From positions 186,001 to 250,000 of the forward strand of contig RZYM01000002.1 in NCBI GenBank assembly GCA_009930305.1: a stretch of 64,000 bases of DNA, written 5' to 3'. Numbering within the stretch: position 1 is the first letter of the stretch; every line of letters starts with the position of its first letter. Position numbers and translations under genes: made by a program. Under the pieces are notes generated by a model that made no database searches, was not told where the DNA came from, and worked only from the letters and a program-made list of their open reading frames with translations. Below, in pieces: positions 1 to 7,481 of the stretch. Origin of the DNA: Bacteroidia bacterium (GTDB lineage Bacteria > Bacteroidota > Bacteroidia > Bacteroidales > Paludibacteraceae).

Positions 1-375
1 TCTATAGTTATATGTACGAGCCAACGTAGCGATTATGTAGATAAATTACATAAGGCAGCATCTATGATTGATAAAATTGCAACCACGCATAAAGCATCAG
101 TCACACACTCGAACGAATACCCTGGTTGGAAGCCTAATTTTGAATCTCCTTTATTAAAAAAGGCTGATAATATATACAAACAACTATTTAAAAAGGCTCC
201 AAAGATAAAAGTTATACATGCAGGTTTGGAATGTGGTCTTTTTTTGCAAAAATTTCCTCACTTAGACATAATTTCAATAGGACCTAACTTGGAAGGAGTC
301 CATTCGCCCGATGAACGCGTTTCTGTTTCATCGGTCGAAAAGATATGGGAATATTTGATTGAACTCCTAAAATAA
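1..375 (+). CDS. pepD: Aminoacyl-histidine dipeptidase (PepD family), 3' end only
   Basis: The reading frame is open from base 1, so the gene starts outside the window; only the last 124 codons are present. The visible part has the C-terminal signature of M20-family beta-Ala-His dipeptidases: the VIHAGLECGLF stretch, then ISIGPNLEGVHSPDERV, where His and Glu belong to the metal site and dimer region. These cytoplasmic zinc enzymes cleave Xaa-His dipeptides. The gene ends one base before the stop of the convergent prephenate dehydrogenase gene. I see no terminator between them. Confidence 0.88.
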   Translation, partial: SIVICTSQRSDYVDKLHKAASMIDKIATTHKASVTHSNEYPGWKPNFESPLLKKADNIYKQLFKKAPKIKVIHAGLECGLFLQKFPHLDIISIGPNLEGVHSPDERVSVSSVEKIWEYLIELLK

Positions 376-376
376 A

Positions 377-1150
377 TTACTCTATATTTTTGCGCAATTT
401 CTTTAGATAAGCGTGCAGTTTATCAGTATCCTTTGCATCAACTATTGCTAAAAGATGTTTCAACTCTTCGCGAATTTTTGTCAACTGACCTGAGGTAAAT
501 GGATTGAACATAATTTCGGAAATAAGATAATCATCTTCAGAAAACAGACCCCTGGCTATAGTCATATGTTTCTTAAATGTTGTACCCGGAGCTTCTTGGT
601 GTTTCATTACGGCAGCAAAAACCAGAGTAGATGCAAATGGTATTGACAATGAATATGCGATTGTCTCGTCATGTTCAAGGAATGTATATTCAAAGATTTT
701 AAGCTTAAGTGAGCCATATAAATCTTTAAAAAATGCCTTGCCCATATGATCTGACTCGGATATTATGATTGCACTTTGCGTGCTTAGATCTTCTAAATTT
801 GCAAATGTAGGTCCAAACATCGGATGCGTCGATACATAACGCATTCCACATAGTTTGTAATATTCGGGGAGTCCCGTTTTAACAGATGCTATATCAGAAA
901 TAATACAAGTTTTAGGTAAATATGGTATCACTGCATTAAACGCATCAATAGTATATTTAAGCGTTACGCAGTTAATCATTAATTCCGGCTCAAACTCTTT
1001 TATTTCGTCGTATTTTGTCATTCGATATGTATTGAACACAAATCGAAGATTCTTAGGATTAACATCGAATAACGCTACCTCATGTTGAACGCACAAAACG
1101 TCTGTTAAGAAAGTGCCCATTTTACCTGCACCCAGAATTAATATTTTCAT
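377..1150 (-). CDS. tyrA: Prephenate dehydrogenase
   Basis: A 257-residue cytoplasmic dehydrogenase. The N-terminus carries the Rossmann nucleotide-binding glycines GAGKMG (residues 7-12), and THPMFGPT near residue 108 is the conserved substrate-site segment of TyrA enzymes. It converts prephenate to 4-hydroxyphenylpyruvate in tyrosine synthesis. No ACT or chorismate mutase domain is present; the mutase is fused to the DAHP synthase encoded just upstream. It is the last gene of the pheA-led operon, 3 bases after its neighbour, so the Phe/Tyr leader attenuator should control it too. Confidence 0.9.
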   Translation of the reverse strand: MKILILGAGKMGTFLTDVLCVQHEVALFDVNPKNLRFVFNTYRMTKYDEIKEFEPELMINCVTLKYTIDAFNAVIPYLPKTCIISDIASVKTGLPEYYKLCGMRYVSTHPMFGPTFANLEDLSTQSAIIISESDHMGKAFFKDLYGSLKLKIFEYTFLEHDETIAYSLSIPFASTLVFAAVMKHQEAPGTTFKKHMTIARGLFSEDDYLISEIMFNPFTSGQLTKIREELKHLLAIVDAKDTDKLHAYLKKLRKNIE

Positions 1151-1153
1151 CGT

Positions 1154-2218
1154 TTAACTATTAATGATTTCGATTTGTTGACGTACTGATTCCTCATGTA
1201 CTGATTCTAAAAACTTACGTACAAAATCTGCTGACATTCCAAGACTCTCGCCTAGAATAACACGTTTTTGCATAATCTCATCATAACGAGCTGCCTGCAA
1301 AACAGGCATTGAATGTTCCTTCTTATATGTTCCTATTTCTCTAGAAACACGCATACGTTTTGACAACAAATCAAGCAATTCATTATCGGTTATATCTATT
1401 TGTTTACGTAACTCGGCCAAATTTTCGGTTGTCTGATTTGTTTCACGAATTACCAATGTATTCAAAATATATTCCAATATATCAGGGGTTATTTGTTGAG
1501 ATGCATCACTCCACGCTTTGTCAGGATTACAATGAGTCTCTATCATCAATCCGTCAAAACTTAAATCCATAGCTTGTTGAGAAAGTGGTGCTATAAGTTC
1601 GCGTTTACCACCAATATGGCTTGGGTCACAGATAATTGGCATATTTGGAATACGGCGACGTAGTTCTATTGGTACATTCCACTGCGGCAAATTTCTATAG
1701 ATTTTTTTATCATAAGTACTAAAGCCTCTATGAATGGCACCTATTCGGCGGACGCCTGCATTATAGATTCTCTCTAAAGCCCCTATCCACAAATCTATAT
1801 CAGGGTTCACAGGATTTTTTACTAATATAGGGATATCGACTCCTTGTAAAGCATCTGCCAATTCTTGCACTGCAAATGGGTTTGCAGATGTACGAGCACC
1901 TATCCATAACATATCAATTCCTGCTTTTAATGATTCTTCTACATGTTTTGGAGTAGCAACCTCGGTACTTACATACATTCCGGTTTCTTGTTTAACTTCT
2001 TGCAACCATTGTAAACCAACTACACCTACACCTTCAAAACCACCAGGTTTTGTTCTTGGTTTCCATATTCCTGCACGAAATAATTTTACTCTTTTTTCGG
2101 CCAAAGCCTTAGCTGTTGTAATCACTTGTTCCTCGGTTTCGGCACTACATGGTCCTGAAATAATTATAGGACGTCTGTCTTCTACACCCGGAAGTAAAAT
2201 TGATTTTAAATCATTCAT
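1154..2218 (-). CDS. aroF: Bifunctional 3-deoxy-7-phosphoheptulonate synthase / chorismate mutase
   Basis: 354 residues. The N-terminal two thirds is a small-type DAHP synthase with GPCSAE near residue 21, KPRTKP and DPSHIGG, which hold the phosphoenolpyruvate and metal ligands. From about residue 265 follows an AroQ-type chorismate mutase helix bundle (LRKQIDITDNELLDLLSKRM). The protein therefore does both the first shikimate step and the chorismate-to-prephenate branch step. This fusion order is usual in Bacteroidetes. It is the third gene of the operon, where the committed step shares control with the two terminal branches. The gene symbol is by analogy. Confidence 0.92.
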   Translation of the reverse strand: MNDLKSILLPGVEDRRPIIISGPCSAETEEQVITTAKALAEKRVKLFRAGIWKPRTKPGGFEGVGVVGLQWLQEVKQETGMYVSTEVATPKHVEESLKAGIDMLWIGARTSANPFAVQELADALQGVDIPILVKNPVNPDIDLWIGALERIYNAGVRRIGAIHRGFSTYDKKIYRNLPQWNVPIELRRRIPNMPIICDPSHIGGKRELIAPLSQQAMDLSFDGLMIETHCNPDKAWSDASQQITPDILEYILNTLVIRETNQTTENLAELRKQIDITDNELLDLLSKRMRVSREIGTYKKEHSMPVLQAARYDEIMQKRVILGESLGMSADFVRKFLESVHEESVRQQIEIINS

Positions 2219-2258
2219 ATCTTTTGTATTTGTTTGTTTTTAAATTTTATTTTATCGA

Positions 2259-3422
2259 TTATTTTTTAATAGACTTTACACGGTTTAAAGCTTCTTGAAG
2301 TTTTTCTTCTTTAGCGCATAATGAGATGCGCACGTAACGCTTACCATTACTACCGAATATAAATCCAGGAGTTATAAATACGTGCGCCTCATTTAATACT
2401 TTTTCGGTAAGCACTTCAACATCCGAATAAAAATTCGGAATTTTTCCCCATAAAAACATACCAACTTGAGAAGTGTCATATTTACAATCTAACTCATCCA
2501 TTATTTGTCCGGCTAATGCGCGACGTTTTGCATAAACATCATAGTTCATAGCCTCGTGCCATTCGTTTTCATTTCGCAAAGCAGTAGCTGCAGCTAGTTG
2601 CATAGGTCTAAACATTCCTGAATCGATATTGCTTTTTACCCTTAATATCCAACTTACAAATGTTGCGTTAGTTGCCAACATTCCGATACGCCAACCCGGC
2701 ATATTATGACTTTTACTCATCGAATTAAATTCAATACAACATTCTTTTGCACCTTCTACAGACAATAAACTAATAGGTTTTTTATTTAAAATAAAACTAT
2801 AAGGATTGTCGTTTACAATTACAATTTGGTTTTTGCGTGCAAAATTTACTAGTTTCTCATATAATTGCATTGTTGCATTAGCTCCGGTCGGCATATTAGG
2901 ATAGTTTGTCCACATCAATTTTACACCGTTTAAATCCATTGATTCCAAAGCATCAAAATCCGGCTGCCAATTATTATCTTCTTTCAAATCATAAGGAATT
3001 ACATTCGCTCCTAACAATGTACTAAGAGAAGTATAAGTCGGATAACCAGGATTAGGCACTAAAACCTTATCTCCTGGATTAACAAATGCCAAAGTTACGT
3101 GAAGAATACCCTCTTTCGAACCTATCAATGGTTGAATTTCGTTCTTCGGATTGAGCGCTACATCATACCAACGCTTATACCATTCTGCAAAAGCTTCGCG
3201 TAATTCAGGGATACCTGTATATGGTTGATAACCATGAACATCAGCTTTTTTTGCTTGTTCGCATAATGTATGAATTGTGGCTTCAGATGGTGGCATATCC
3301 GGACTACCGACTCCTAAACTGATGATGTCTAATCCGGCAGCATTCATTTCAGCAATCTGTTTTAGCTTTTTTGAGAAATAGTATTCTAAAACGCTCGACA
3401 ATCTTTTTGCAGGTTCTATCAT
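2259..3422 (-). CDS. PLP-dependent class I/II aminotransferase, probably aromatic amino acid / aspartate aminotransferase
   Basis: About 387 residues from the start chosen here. SMSKSHNMPGWRIGM contains the PLP-binding lysine and NDNPYSF the aspartate and tyrosine that contact the cofactor. It lies between pheA and the DAHP synthase gene, so the likely job is transamination of phenylpyruvate and 4-hydroxyphenylpyruvate. The frame extends upstream to an ATG at 3464, inside the pheA 3' end. I chose the ATG at 3420-3422 (MIEPAKRL) because it leaves a 13-base gap and matches the family's usual N-terminus. Substrate is inferred from context; LL-diaminopimelate aminotransferase is a related alternative. 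Confidence 0.85.
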   Translation of the reverse strand: MIEPAKRLSSVLEYYFSKKLKQIAEMNAAGLDIISLGVGSPDMPPSEATIHTLCEQAKKADVHGYQPYTGIPELREAFAEWYKRWYDVALNPKNEIQPLIGSKEGILHVTLAFVNPGDKVLVPNPGYPTYTSLSTLLGANVIPYDLKEDNNWQPDFDALESMDLNGVKLMWTNYPNMPTGANATMQLYEKLVNFARKNQIVIVNDNPYSFILNKKPISLLSVEGAKECCIEFNSMSKSHNMPGWRIGMLATNATFVSWILRVKSNIDSGMFRPMQLAAATALRNENEWHEAMNYDVYAKRRALAGQIMDELDCKYDTSQVGMFLWGKIPNFYSDVEVLTEKVLNEAHVFITPGFIFGSNGKRYVRISLCAKEEKLQEALNRVKSIKK

Positions 3423-3435
3423 ATTGATTAGTATT

Positions 3436-4278
3436 TTACTGTTCTTTTGATCCAACATATTCACCTAATATACGCAAGTCTTTTGTAAATGGTCTTATTG
3501 CATCTAATGATTGACTATATGATAAATAATTATCAAATGTCAGATTAACATAGAACAAATATTCCCATTCTCTGCCAATAATTGGTAAAGATTGTATTTT
3601 CGTTAAGTTTATTTTATAGTAAGACAAAATTGACAAAACTTTTGCCAAACTACCTTCTTCATGAGGCAAAGCAAATACCATTGATGATTTATCTATAGTT
3701 TTTCCTTTTAAATGCTCATCTGCAGTCCAAGGATCACCAATAATTAAAAAACGGGTAAAGTTCCTTTTATTAGTCTCTATACCCGATGCCAAGATCTCAA
3801 GTCCATAAATCTCTGCTGCTAATTTTCCGCAAATTGCTGCTCTACCCATTATTTTATTTTCGGCTATACGTTTAGCACTTTGCGCAGTATCATCACTTTC
3901 TACTGCAGAAAGATGAGGATGTTGTGCCAAGAAATCTTCACATTGCATCAAAGCAATAGGATGCGAATAAACATCATGAACATCTTCAATTGTTTGGCCT
4001 TTTAAACAAACCAAATTGTGCTCAATTCGTAATTTTATCTCGCCCATAACACGCAACCCACTATCTTTCAATAGATTGTGATTAGGAAGCAAACTTCCGG
4101 CAATCGTATTTTCTATTGCAATAACTCCTATTACAGAATTGTCTTTTTTAATAGTTGCAAATACATCCTTAAAAGAATCGCATGGTATTATTTCTTGTTC
4201 ATCACCTTTAAAATAATTTTTTGCTGCGATGTCGTGGAAAGATCCAGCTACTCCTTGAATTGCAATTTTTCTTTTCAT
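3436..4278 (-). CDS. pheA: Prephenate dehydratase
   Basis: 280 residues, monofunctional. Residues 1-180 are the periplasmic-binding-protein-like catalytic fold, ending with the NFTRFLIIG segment whose Thr-Arg-Phe triad is catalytic in this family. Residues about 195-275 are an ACT domain with KIQSLPIIG, the counterpart of the ESRP phenylalanine-sensing loop. It makes phenylpyruvate and is probably feedback-inhibited by Phe. It is the first gene of the operon. Its start codon lies 16 bases beyond the U-run of an intrinsic terminator in the leader, so expression needs read-through. Confidence 0.93.
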   Translation of the reverse strand: MKRKIAIQGVAGSFHDIAAKNYFKGDEQEIIPCDSFKDVFATIKKDNSVIGVIAIENTIAGSLLPNHNLLKDSGLRVMGEIKLRIEHNLVCLKGQTIEDVHDVYSHPIALMQCEDFLAQHPHLSAVESDDTAQSAKRIAENKIMGRAAICGKLAAEIYGLEILASGIETNKRNFTRFLIIGDPWTADEHLKGKTIDKSSMVFALPHEEGSLAKVLSILSYYKINLTKIQSLPIIGREWEYLFYVNLTFDNYLSYSQSLDAIRPFTKDLRILGEYVGSKEQ

Positions 4279-4293
4279 AAATGTGTGTGTGTT

Positions 4294-4330
4294 AAAAAAA
4301 AAAGAATCCCGACCTTACGGACGGGATTCT
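4294..4330 (-). terminator. Intrinsic terminator of the pheA attenuator
   Basis: On the minus strand a perfect 9-bp stem, AGAATCCCG with CGGGATTCT (arms 4322-4330 and 4303-4311), encloses a 10-base loop and runs into ten T residues (4294-4303). It sits between the leader peptide and pheA, in the direction of pheA transcription. This is the standard layout of an attenuator rather than the end of an upstream gene. Confidence 0.88.
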
Positions 4331-4380
4331 TATATATTTTAGAATGATTCTTATTTCTTATTACATACATTAAATCCCGT
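4321..4380 (-). promoter_or_regulatory. Antiterminator arms of the pheA leader
   Basis: ACGGGATT at 4373-4380 begins directly after the leader peptide stop codon and is perfectly complementary to AATCCCGT at 4321-4328, which overlaps the 5' arm of the terminator stem. The two foldings are mutually exclusive. A ribosome waiting at the leader stop would cover 4373-4380 and allow termination. A ribosome stalled in the Phe/Tyr codons would leave it free to form the antiterminator. The pairing is seen in the sequence; the mechanism is inferred from classical attenuators. Confidence 0.8.
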
Positions 4381-4437
4381 TCACTTTGTGCTAAAGTAAA
4401 AGTAAAAATAATAGTATGCAAAAGATAAATTTCTCAT
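4381..4437 (-). CDS. Phe/Tyr-rich leader peptide of the aromatic amino acid operon
   Basis: An 18-codon reading frame encoding MRNLSFAYYYFYFYFSTK. Nine of eighteen residues are Phe or Tyr, and they form an alternating block in codons 8-15. It starts roughly 16 bases after the expected transcription start and ends immediately before the antiterminator arm, with the intrinsic terminator downstream. The operon it precedes makes exactly these two amino acids, so the codon content matches regulation by charged tRNA-Phe and tRNA-Tyr. It was found by translating the leader by eye. Confidence 0.88.
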   Translation of the reverse strand: MRNLSFAYYYFYFYFSTK

Positions 4438-4458
4438 TTATTCTCAATAAATATGTGT

Positions 4459-4466
4459 CAAAGGTA
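4459..4466 (-). promoter_or_regulatory. Promoter -7 box of the pheA operon
   Basis: TACCTTTG on the minus strand matches the Bacteroidetes -7 consensus TAnnTTTG. A weak -33 element (TTTC) lies about 18 bases upstream at 4485-4488. Transcription would start near 4453, giving a leader of about 175 bases before pheA. Confidence 0.65.
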
Positions 4467-4586
4467 AGGATTATTTTTAAATATGAAACATTTATGGAAT
4501 AAAAATTTACAAATTAATAATATATACCATAAATAATTCCAATTCTCCAACGAAAAAACGCAAATCTAAGGTAGTATATAATATGT

Positions 4587-5096
4587 TTACCTGGCAAACC
4601 TTGGGGCTACATATTTAAGCAATCTTTCGGCAAGGCTTCCTTTTATTACAGCCTCGTAAGCCTGCTCAAAACTATTAAACCATTGTGCATCATCAACTTC
4701 ACTTTTTGATGCCTGTTCTAATGATTCGGTTTTTACGGTTGTCAAGAAATTAAGCATTAATGTATTTGACTTTTGAAAGTAGGCACTATACAGGTATTCG
4801 ATTTTTTCAGGATACATACCCATTTCTTCAAGCATTTCACGTTTTAGAGCAGTCTCTGCATCTTCGCCTTGAGTTATATAGCCTGCCAAAAAATTGTATT
4901 TCTCGCGGCCATATTGGCGCATCATCAATAATTTGCTATAATCTGAATTGAACAATGCCGTGCATACTGCAACATTGAAGGCTGCAAATCGATACTCTCC
5001 ACATTTAACACAATATGGAATCTCGGTAGATTCTCCTTCGCATGGTCTTAATTCTAAAGCAGAACCACACACATGACAATAAGCATTAAAAATCAT
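4587..5096 (-). CDS. Nudix hydrolase with N-terminal zinc ribbon
   Basis: 169 residues. Two CxxC pairs at the N-terminus (CHVCG and CVKCG) form a zinc ribbon like that of NADH pyrophosphatases. The Nudix box is complete and regular: GYITQGE, seven residues, then REMLEEMGM. It should hydrolyse a nucleoside diphosphate linked to another group; an NADH- or ADP-ribose-like substrate is possible but cannot be fixed from the sequence. It is the last gene of a three-gene unit with the membrane protein and the DivIC-like protein. Confidence 0.8.
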   Translation of the reverse strand: MIFNAYCHVCGSALELRPCEGESTEIPYCVKCGEYRFAAFNVAVCTALFNSDYSKLLMMRQYGREKYNFLAGYITQGEDAETALKREMLEEMGMYPEKIEYLYSAYFQKSNTLMLNFLTTVKTESLEQASKSEVDDAQWFNSFEQAYEAVIKGSLAERLLKYVAPRFAR

Positions 5097-5100
5097 AATG

Positions 5101-5430
5101 TTACTTTTTAGAAGGAGCTCTGAATGATGTAACGAGTTCCATAACAGCCGCAGCAGTAAGTATTGCTACCCACAATTTATTTTGAACAAACATAAAATAA
5201 GCCACTGGTATATATAATAACGTGGCAATAAATTGCATGTTTTGTAAGCGTTTCAGACGGAAATCATTACCTTTATACATAGAATTAATGCGCGATATAA
5301 CTAAAAACACAACGCCAACTGAATATATATATGGAGCATACTGCGGATAAGACAAATTAAGTACTGCACCGGTTAAAATAAATAACGCGGCTAGCGCAAA
5401 CAATATATCGTACAAACGTTTATTTTTCAT
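5101..5430 (-). CDS. Small integral membrane protein of unknown function
   Basis: 109 residues with about three to four hydrophobic segments (near residues 8-30, 33-46, 65-85 and 86-100) separated by short basic loops, and a basic C-terminus (RAPSKK). I do not recognise a family beyond a Bacteroidetes-type small membrane protein. It overlaps the DivIC-like gene by 11 bases and is 4 bases from the Nudix gene, so all three are co-transcribed. Confidence 0.65.
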   Translation of the reverse strand: MKNKRLYDILFALAALFILTGAVLNLSYPQYAPYIYSVGVVFLVISRINSMYKGNDFRLKRLQNMQFIATLLYIPVAYFMFVQNKLWVAILTAAAVMELVTSFRAPSKK

Positions 5431-5728
5431 TTTCCTGTATTATTACATACACATCTTCATCAGCTTTCTTCATTTGATAACGCTCTCTTGCATATTTTTC
5501 AAGATTATTGCTATCCGAACGGAGCTCATCCAATTTCTCTTTATTTTTAGCAGTTTCGTTTTTGTAGTAAGATATTTTTTTTTCAAGCGATTCAATTGTC
5601 TTCTTATTTTTATAACGATGGCGCAGGTTATGATCTTCACTTGTCATCATAATTACTGCAAAAAACACAAGTACAATTAAGTATTTGTTGAAAACAATTT
5701 TCAATATCGTTTGTAAACTCTTTTTCAT
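5420..5728 (-). CDS. Septum formation initiator family protein (DivIC/FtsB-like)
   Basis: 102 residues: a short basic cytoplasmic N-terminus, one transmembrane helix at about residues 13-28 (VFNKYLIVLVFFAVIMM), then a charged coiled coil (about 40-78) and a short globular tail. This is the architecture of FtsB/DivIC, which join the FtsL-FtsQ complex at the division site. YARERYQMKKADEDVYVI is the conserved post-coil motif. The likely -7 box is so close to the ATG that the mRNA may be nearly leaderless. Confidence 0.85.
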   Translation of the reverse strand: MKKSLQTILKIVFNKYLIVLVFFAVIMMTSEDHNLRHRYKNKKTIESLEKKISYYKNETAKNKEKLDELRSDSNNLEKYARERYQMKKADEDVYVIIQENEK

Positions 5729-5733
5729 TTCTG

Positions 5734-5741
5734 CAAAGGTA
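5734..5741 (-). promoter_or_regulatory. Promoter -7 box of the divIC-membrane protein-Nudix unit
   Basis: TACCTTTG on the minus strand, ending 5 bases before the start codon at 5728. The predicted transcription start falls on or next to the ATG. Confidence 0.55.
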
Positions 5742-5762
5742 TAGAATTTGTTTTAAATTTAT

Positions 5763-5770
5763 TACCTTTG
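5763..5770 (+). promoter_or_regulatory. Promoter -7 box of dnaX
   Basis: TACCTTTG, 19 bases upstream of the dnaX ATG, back to back with the minus-strand promoter of the division gene. Confidence 0.6.
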
Positions 5771-5789
5771 CCAATGTAAAAAAAGGAAG

Positions 5790-6896
5790 ATGGATAATTA
5801 CTTGGTATCGGCACGAAAATACAGACCTATAACATTTGACACTGTTGTTGGTCAGGCACCACTCGTAACAACATTAAAAAATGCAATTAAAAGCGGACAA
5901 TTAGCTCATGCATACTTATTTTGTGGTTCGAGAGGGGTTGGAAAGACCACTACTGCACGTATTTTCGCAAAAACCATTAACTGTCTTAATCCTACAAAAG
6001 ACGGGGAAGCTTGTGGCGAATGCGAATCTTGTAAAGCATTTACTGACGGCAGATCTTTCAATATTCATGAGTTAGATGCCGCATCAAACAATAGCGTAGA
6101 TGACATAAGAAATTTGACAGATCAGGTTAGAATCCCGCCACAAATAGGTAAATACAGCGTATACATTATTGATGAGGTTCATATGCTTACATCATCTGCT
6201 TTTAATGCCTTTTTAAAGACCTTGGAAGAACCGCCATCATACGCTATTTTCATATTAGCAACTACCGAAAAGCACAAAGTTATTGCTACTATATTATCTC
6301 GTTGCCAGATTTATGATTTTAATCGAATCAGTGTAAAAGATACAGTTGCACATTTAAAGGGCATTGCAGCAAAAGAAGGTGTTGAAATAGATGACGAGGC
6401 TTTAAATGTTATCGCCTTAAAATCTGATGGAGGTATGAGAGATGCCCTTTCAACATTCGACCAAGTTGTAAGTTTCTGCGGATCAAAAGTAGACTATCAT
6501 AGTGTAATCGAGAATCTAAACATACTTGATTACGATTATTATTTCCGTTCTATTGATTTATTCTTAACAAACAATGTTCCTGCTGCCTTATTACTGTTCA
6601 ACGAAATTTTAGACAGAGGATTTGATGCACATAATTATGTTACCGGTTTGTCAGAACATCTGCGTGATACCTTAGTTTGCAAGGACAAAAGTACGGCAGA
6701 TCTGCTAGAAGTCGGTTCCAGCATCAGAGACAAGTATACAGAACAAGCTTCAAGATGTTCGGTCGATTTTTTATATGATGCCTTAGAAGTTTGCAATGAT
6801 TGCGATATTTCTTATAAGCAGAGTAAAAACAAGCGTTTAGCTGTTGAACTAATGTTAATCCGATTGTGCCAACTATCGGGGCAAAAAAAAAATTAG
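5790..6896 (+). CDS. dnaX: DNA polymerase III gamma subunit (frame-0 product of dnaX)
   Basis: 368 residues forming the AAA+ clamp-loader ATPase: Walker A GSRGVGKTT near residue 47, a four-cysteine zinc module (CLNP..CGECESC, about 65-81), Walker B region IIDEVHML near 127, the SRC sensor/arginine finger segment near 170, then the helical collar domain. The frame stops at a TAG directly after a run of ten A (6883-6892). The tau-specific C-terminus continues in the +1 frame. The product ends where gamma proteins normally end, after domain III, so it should be a functional clamp-loader subunit. Confidence 0.9.
   Translation: MDNYLVSARKYRPITFDTVVGQAPLVTTLKNAIKSGQLAHAYLFCGSRGVGKTTTARIFAKTINCLNPTKDGEACGECESCKAFTDGRSFNIHELDAASNNSVDDIRNLTDQVRIPPQIGKYSVYIIDEVHMLTSSAFNAFLKTLEEPPSYAIFILATTEKHKVIATILSRCQIYDFNRISVKDTVAHLKGIAAKEGVEIDDEALNVIALKSDGGMRDALSTFDQVVSFCGSKVDYHSVIENLNILDYDYYFRSIDLFLTNNVPAALLLFNEILDRGFDAHNYVTGLSEHLRDTLVCKDKSTADLLEVGSSIRDKYTEQASRCSVDFLYDALEVCNDCDISYKQSKNKRLAVELMLIRLCQLSGQKKN
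6883..6892 (+). promoter_or_regulatory. A10 slippery run joining gamma and tau frames of dnaX
   Basis: Ten consecutive A in codons CAA AAA AAA AAT TAG. Loss of one A, or gain of two, in the transcript puts the ribosome into the downstream open frame that ends at 7473. A simple -1 ribosomal slip instead reaches a stop within a few codons. This fits transcriptional slippage of the type known for Thermus thermophilus dnaX better than an E. coli-type -1 frameshift. Confidence 0.6.
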
Positions 6897-7473
6897 GCGA
6901 CTAAGAAAGAAGAATCCGTTACTTCCTTTCTTTCCTTCCGAATTTACAAAAGCTGCATCTGTTGCATCAAATATCAGTCCACAAATCAACAAGACGAATG
7001 AGGCTGCACCATCTGCATCAGCTATTAAAGGTGTTCCTATAATGTCATTACGCGGTTTACTCAACAAGCAAGAGAGTAAAAATAAACCTGAACAGAAGAA
7101 AACAGAAAAAAAACGTTTAAAAGAATTTACTACGGATGAACTTATTGCTGCATGGTATTCTTTCCCGAATAAAATTTTAGAACAACCTAAGTTACACTAT
7201 TTGTTCAAACAAATTCCGCTGTTTGATAATGAGAAAAATATAACAATAAAAGTGCCTAATAGTATTGTAAATTCGGAGGTTAAAGAATTAATGCCTACTC
7301 TACACAAACATCTTTCGGATACGCTTGAGAATGATACTATTGTAATTAGCACCGAGTTAATGGAGCAACAATCAGCATTGCCAACCTCATCAAAAGAGAA
7401 AGCACGCTACATGGCTGAAAAAAATCATGAATTAAAAAAATTATTTAAGGACCTGAAACTAGACTTTATTTGA
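6886..7473 (+). CDS. dnaX: Tau-specific C-terminal part of DNA polymerase III subunit (dnaX, +1 frame)
   Basis: The frame is open without a stop from within the A run to 7473 and has no start codon of its own before 7042. It opens with a basic, then low-complexity Ala/Ser/Pro linker and continues into a lysine-rich region and a compact C-terminal domain (FTTDELIAAWYSFPNKILEQ...ELKKLFKDLKLDFI), the usual end of Bacteroidetes DnaX proteins. Joined to the frame-0 part it gives about 560 residues, a normal tau length. Tau holds the clamp loader to the polymerase core and DnaB helicase. The ATG at 7042 is most likely internal. Confidence 0.75.
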   Translation, partial: KKIRRLRKKNPLLPFFPSEFTKAASVASNISPQINKTNEAAPSASAIKGVPIMSLRGLLNKQESKNKPEQKKTEKKRLKEFTTDELIAAWYSFPNKILEQPKLHYLFKQIPLFDNEKNITIKVPNSIVNSEVKELMPTLHKHLSDTLENDTIVISTELMEQQSALPTSSKEKARYMAEKNHELKKLFKDLKLDFI

Positions 7474-7481
7474 TTAAAGTC
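7462..7481. terminator. Possible bidirectional terminator between dnaX and rsmE
   Basis: A perfect 7-bp stem (GACTTTA with TAAAGTC) and a 6-base loop occupies exactly the junction of the two convergent genes, overlapping the dnaX stop codon. There is only a weak T run, so efficiency is uncertain. Confidence 0.35.

Noticed and set aside
3420-3464. Extended start of the aminotransferase overlapping the pheA 3' end
   Set aside because: The in-frame ATG at 3464 would add 14 poorly conserved residues and overlap pheA by 29 bases; the ATG at 3422 fits the family N-terminus and the operon spacing.
7042-7473. A separate 143-residue gene after dnaX
   Set aside because: Its frame is open upstream to the A10 run, it matches the DnaX C-terminus, and no promoter precedes the ATG at 7042. 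It is treated as the tau tail.
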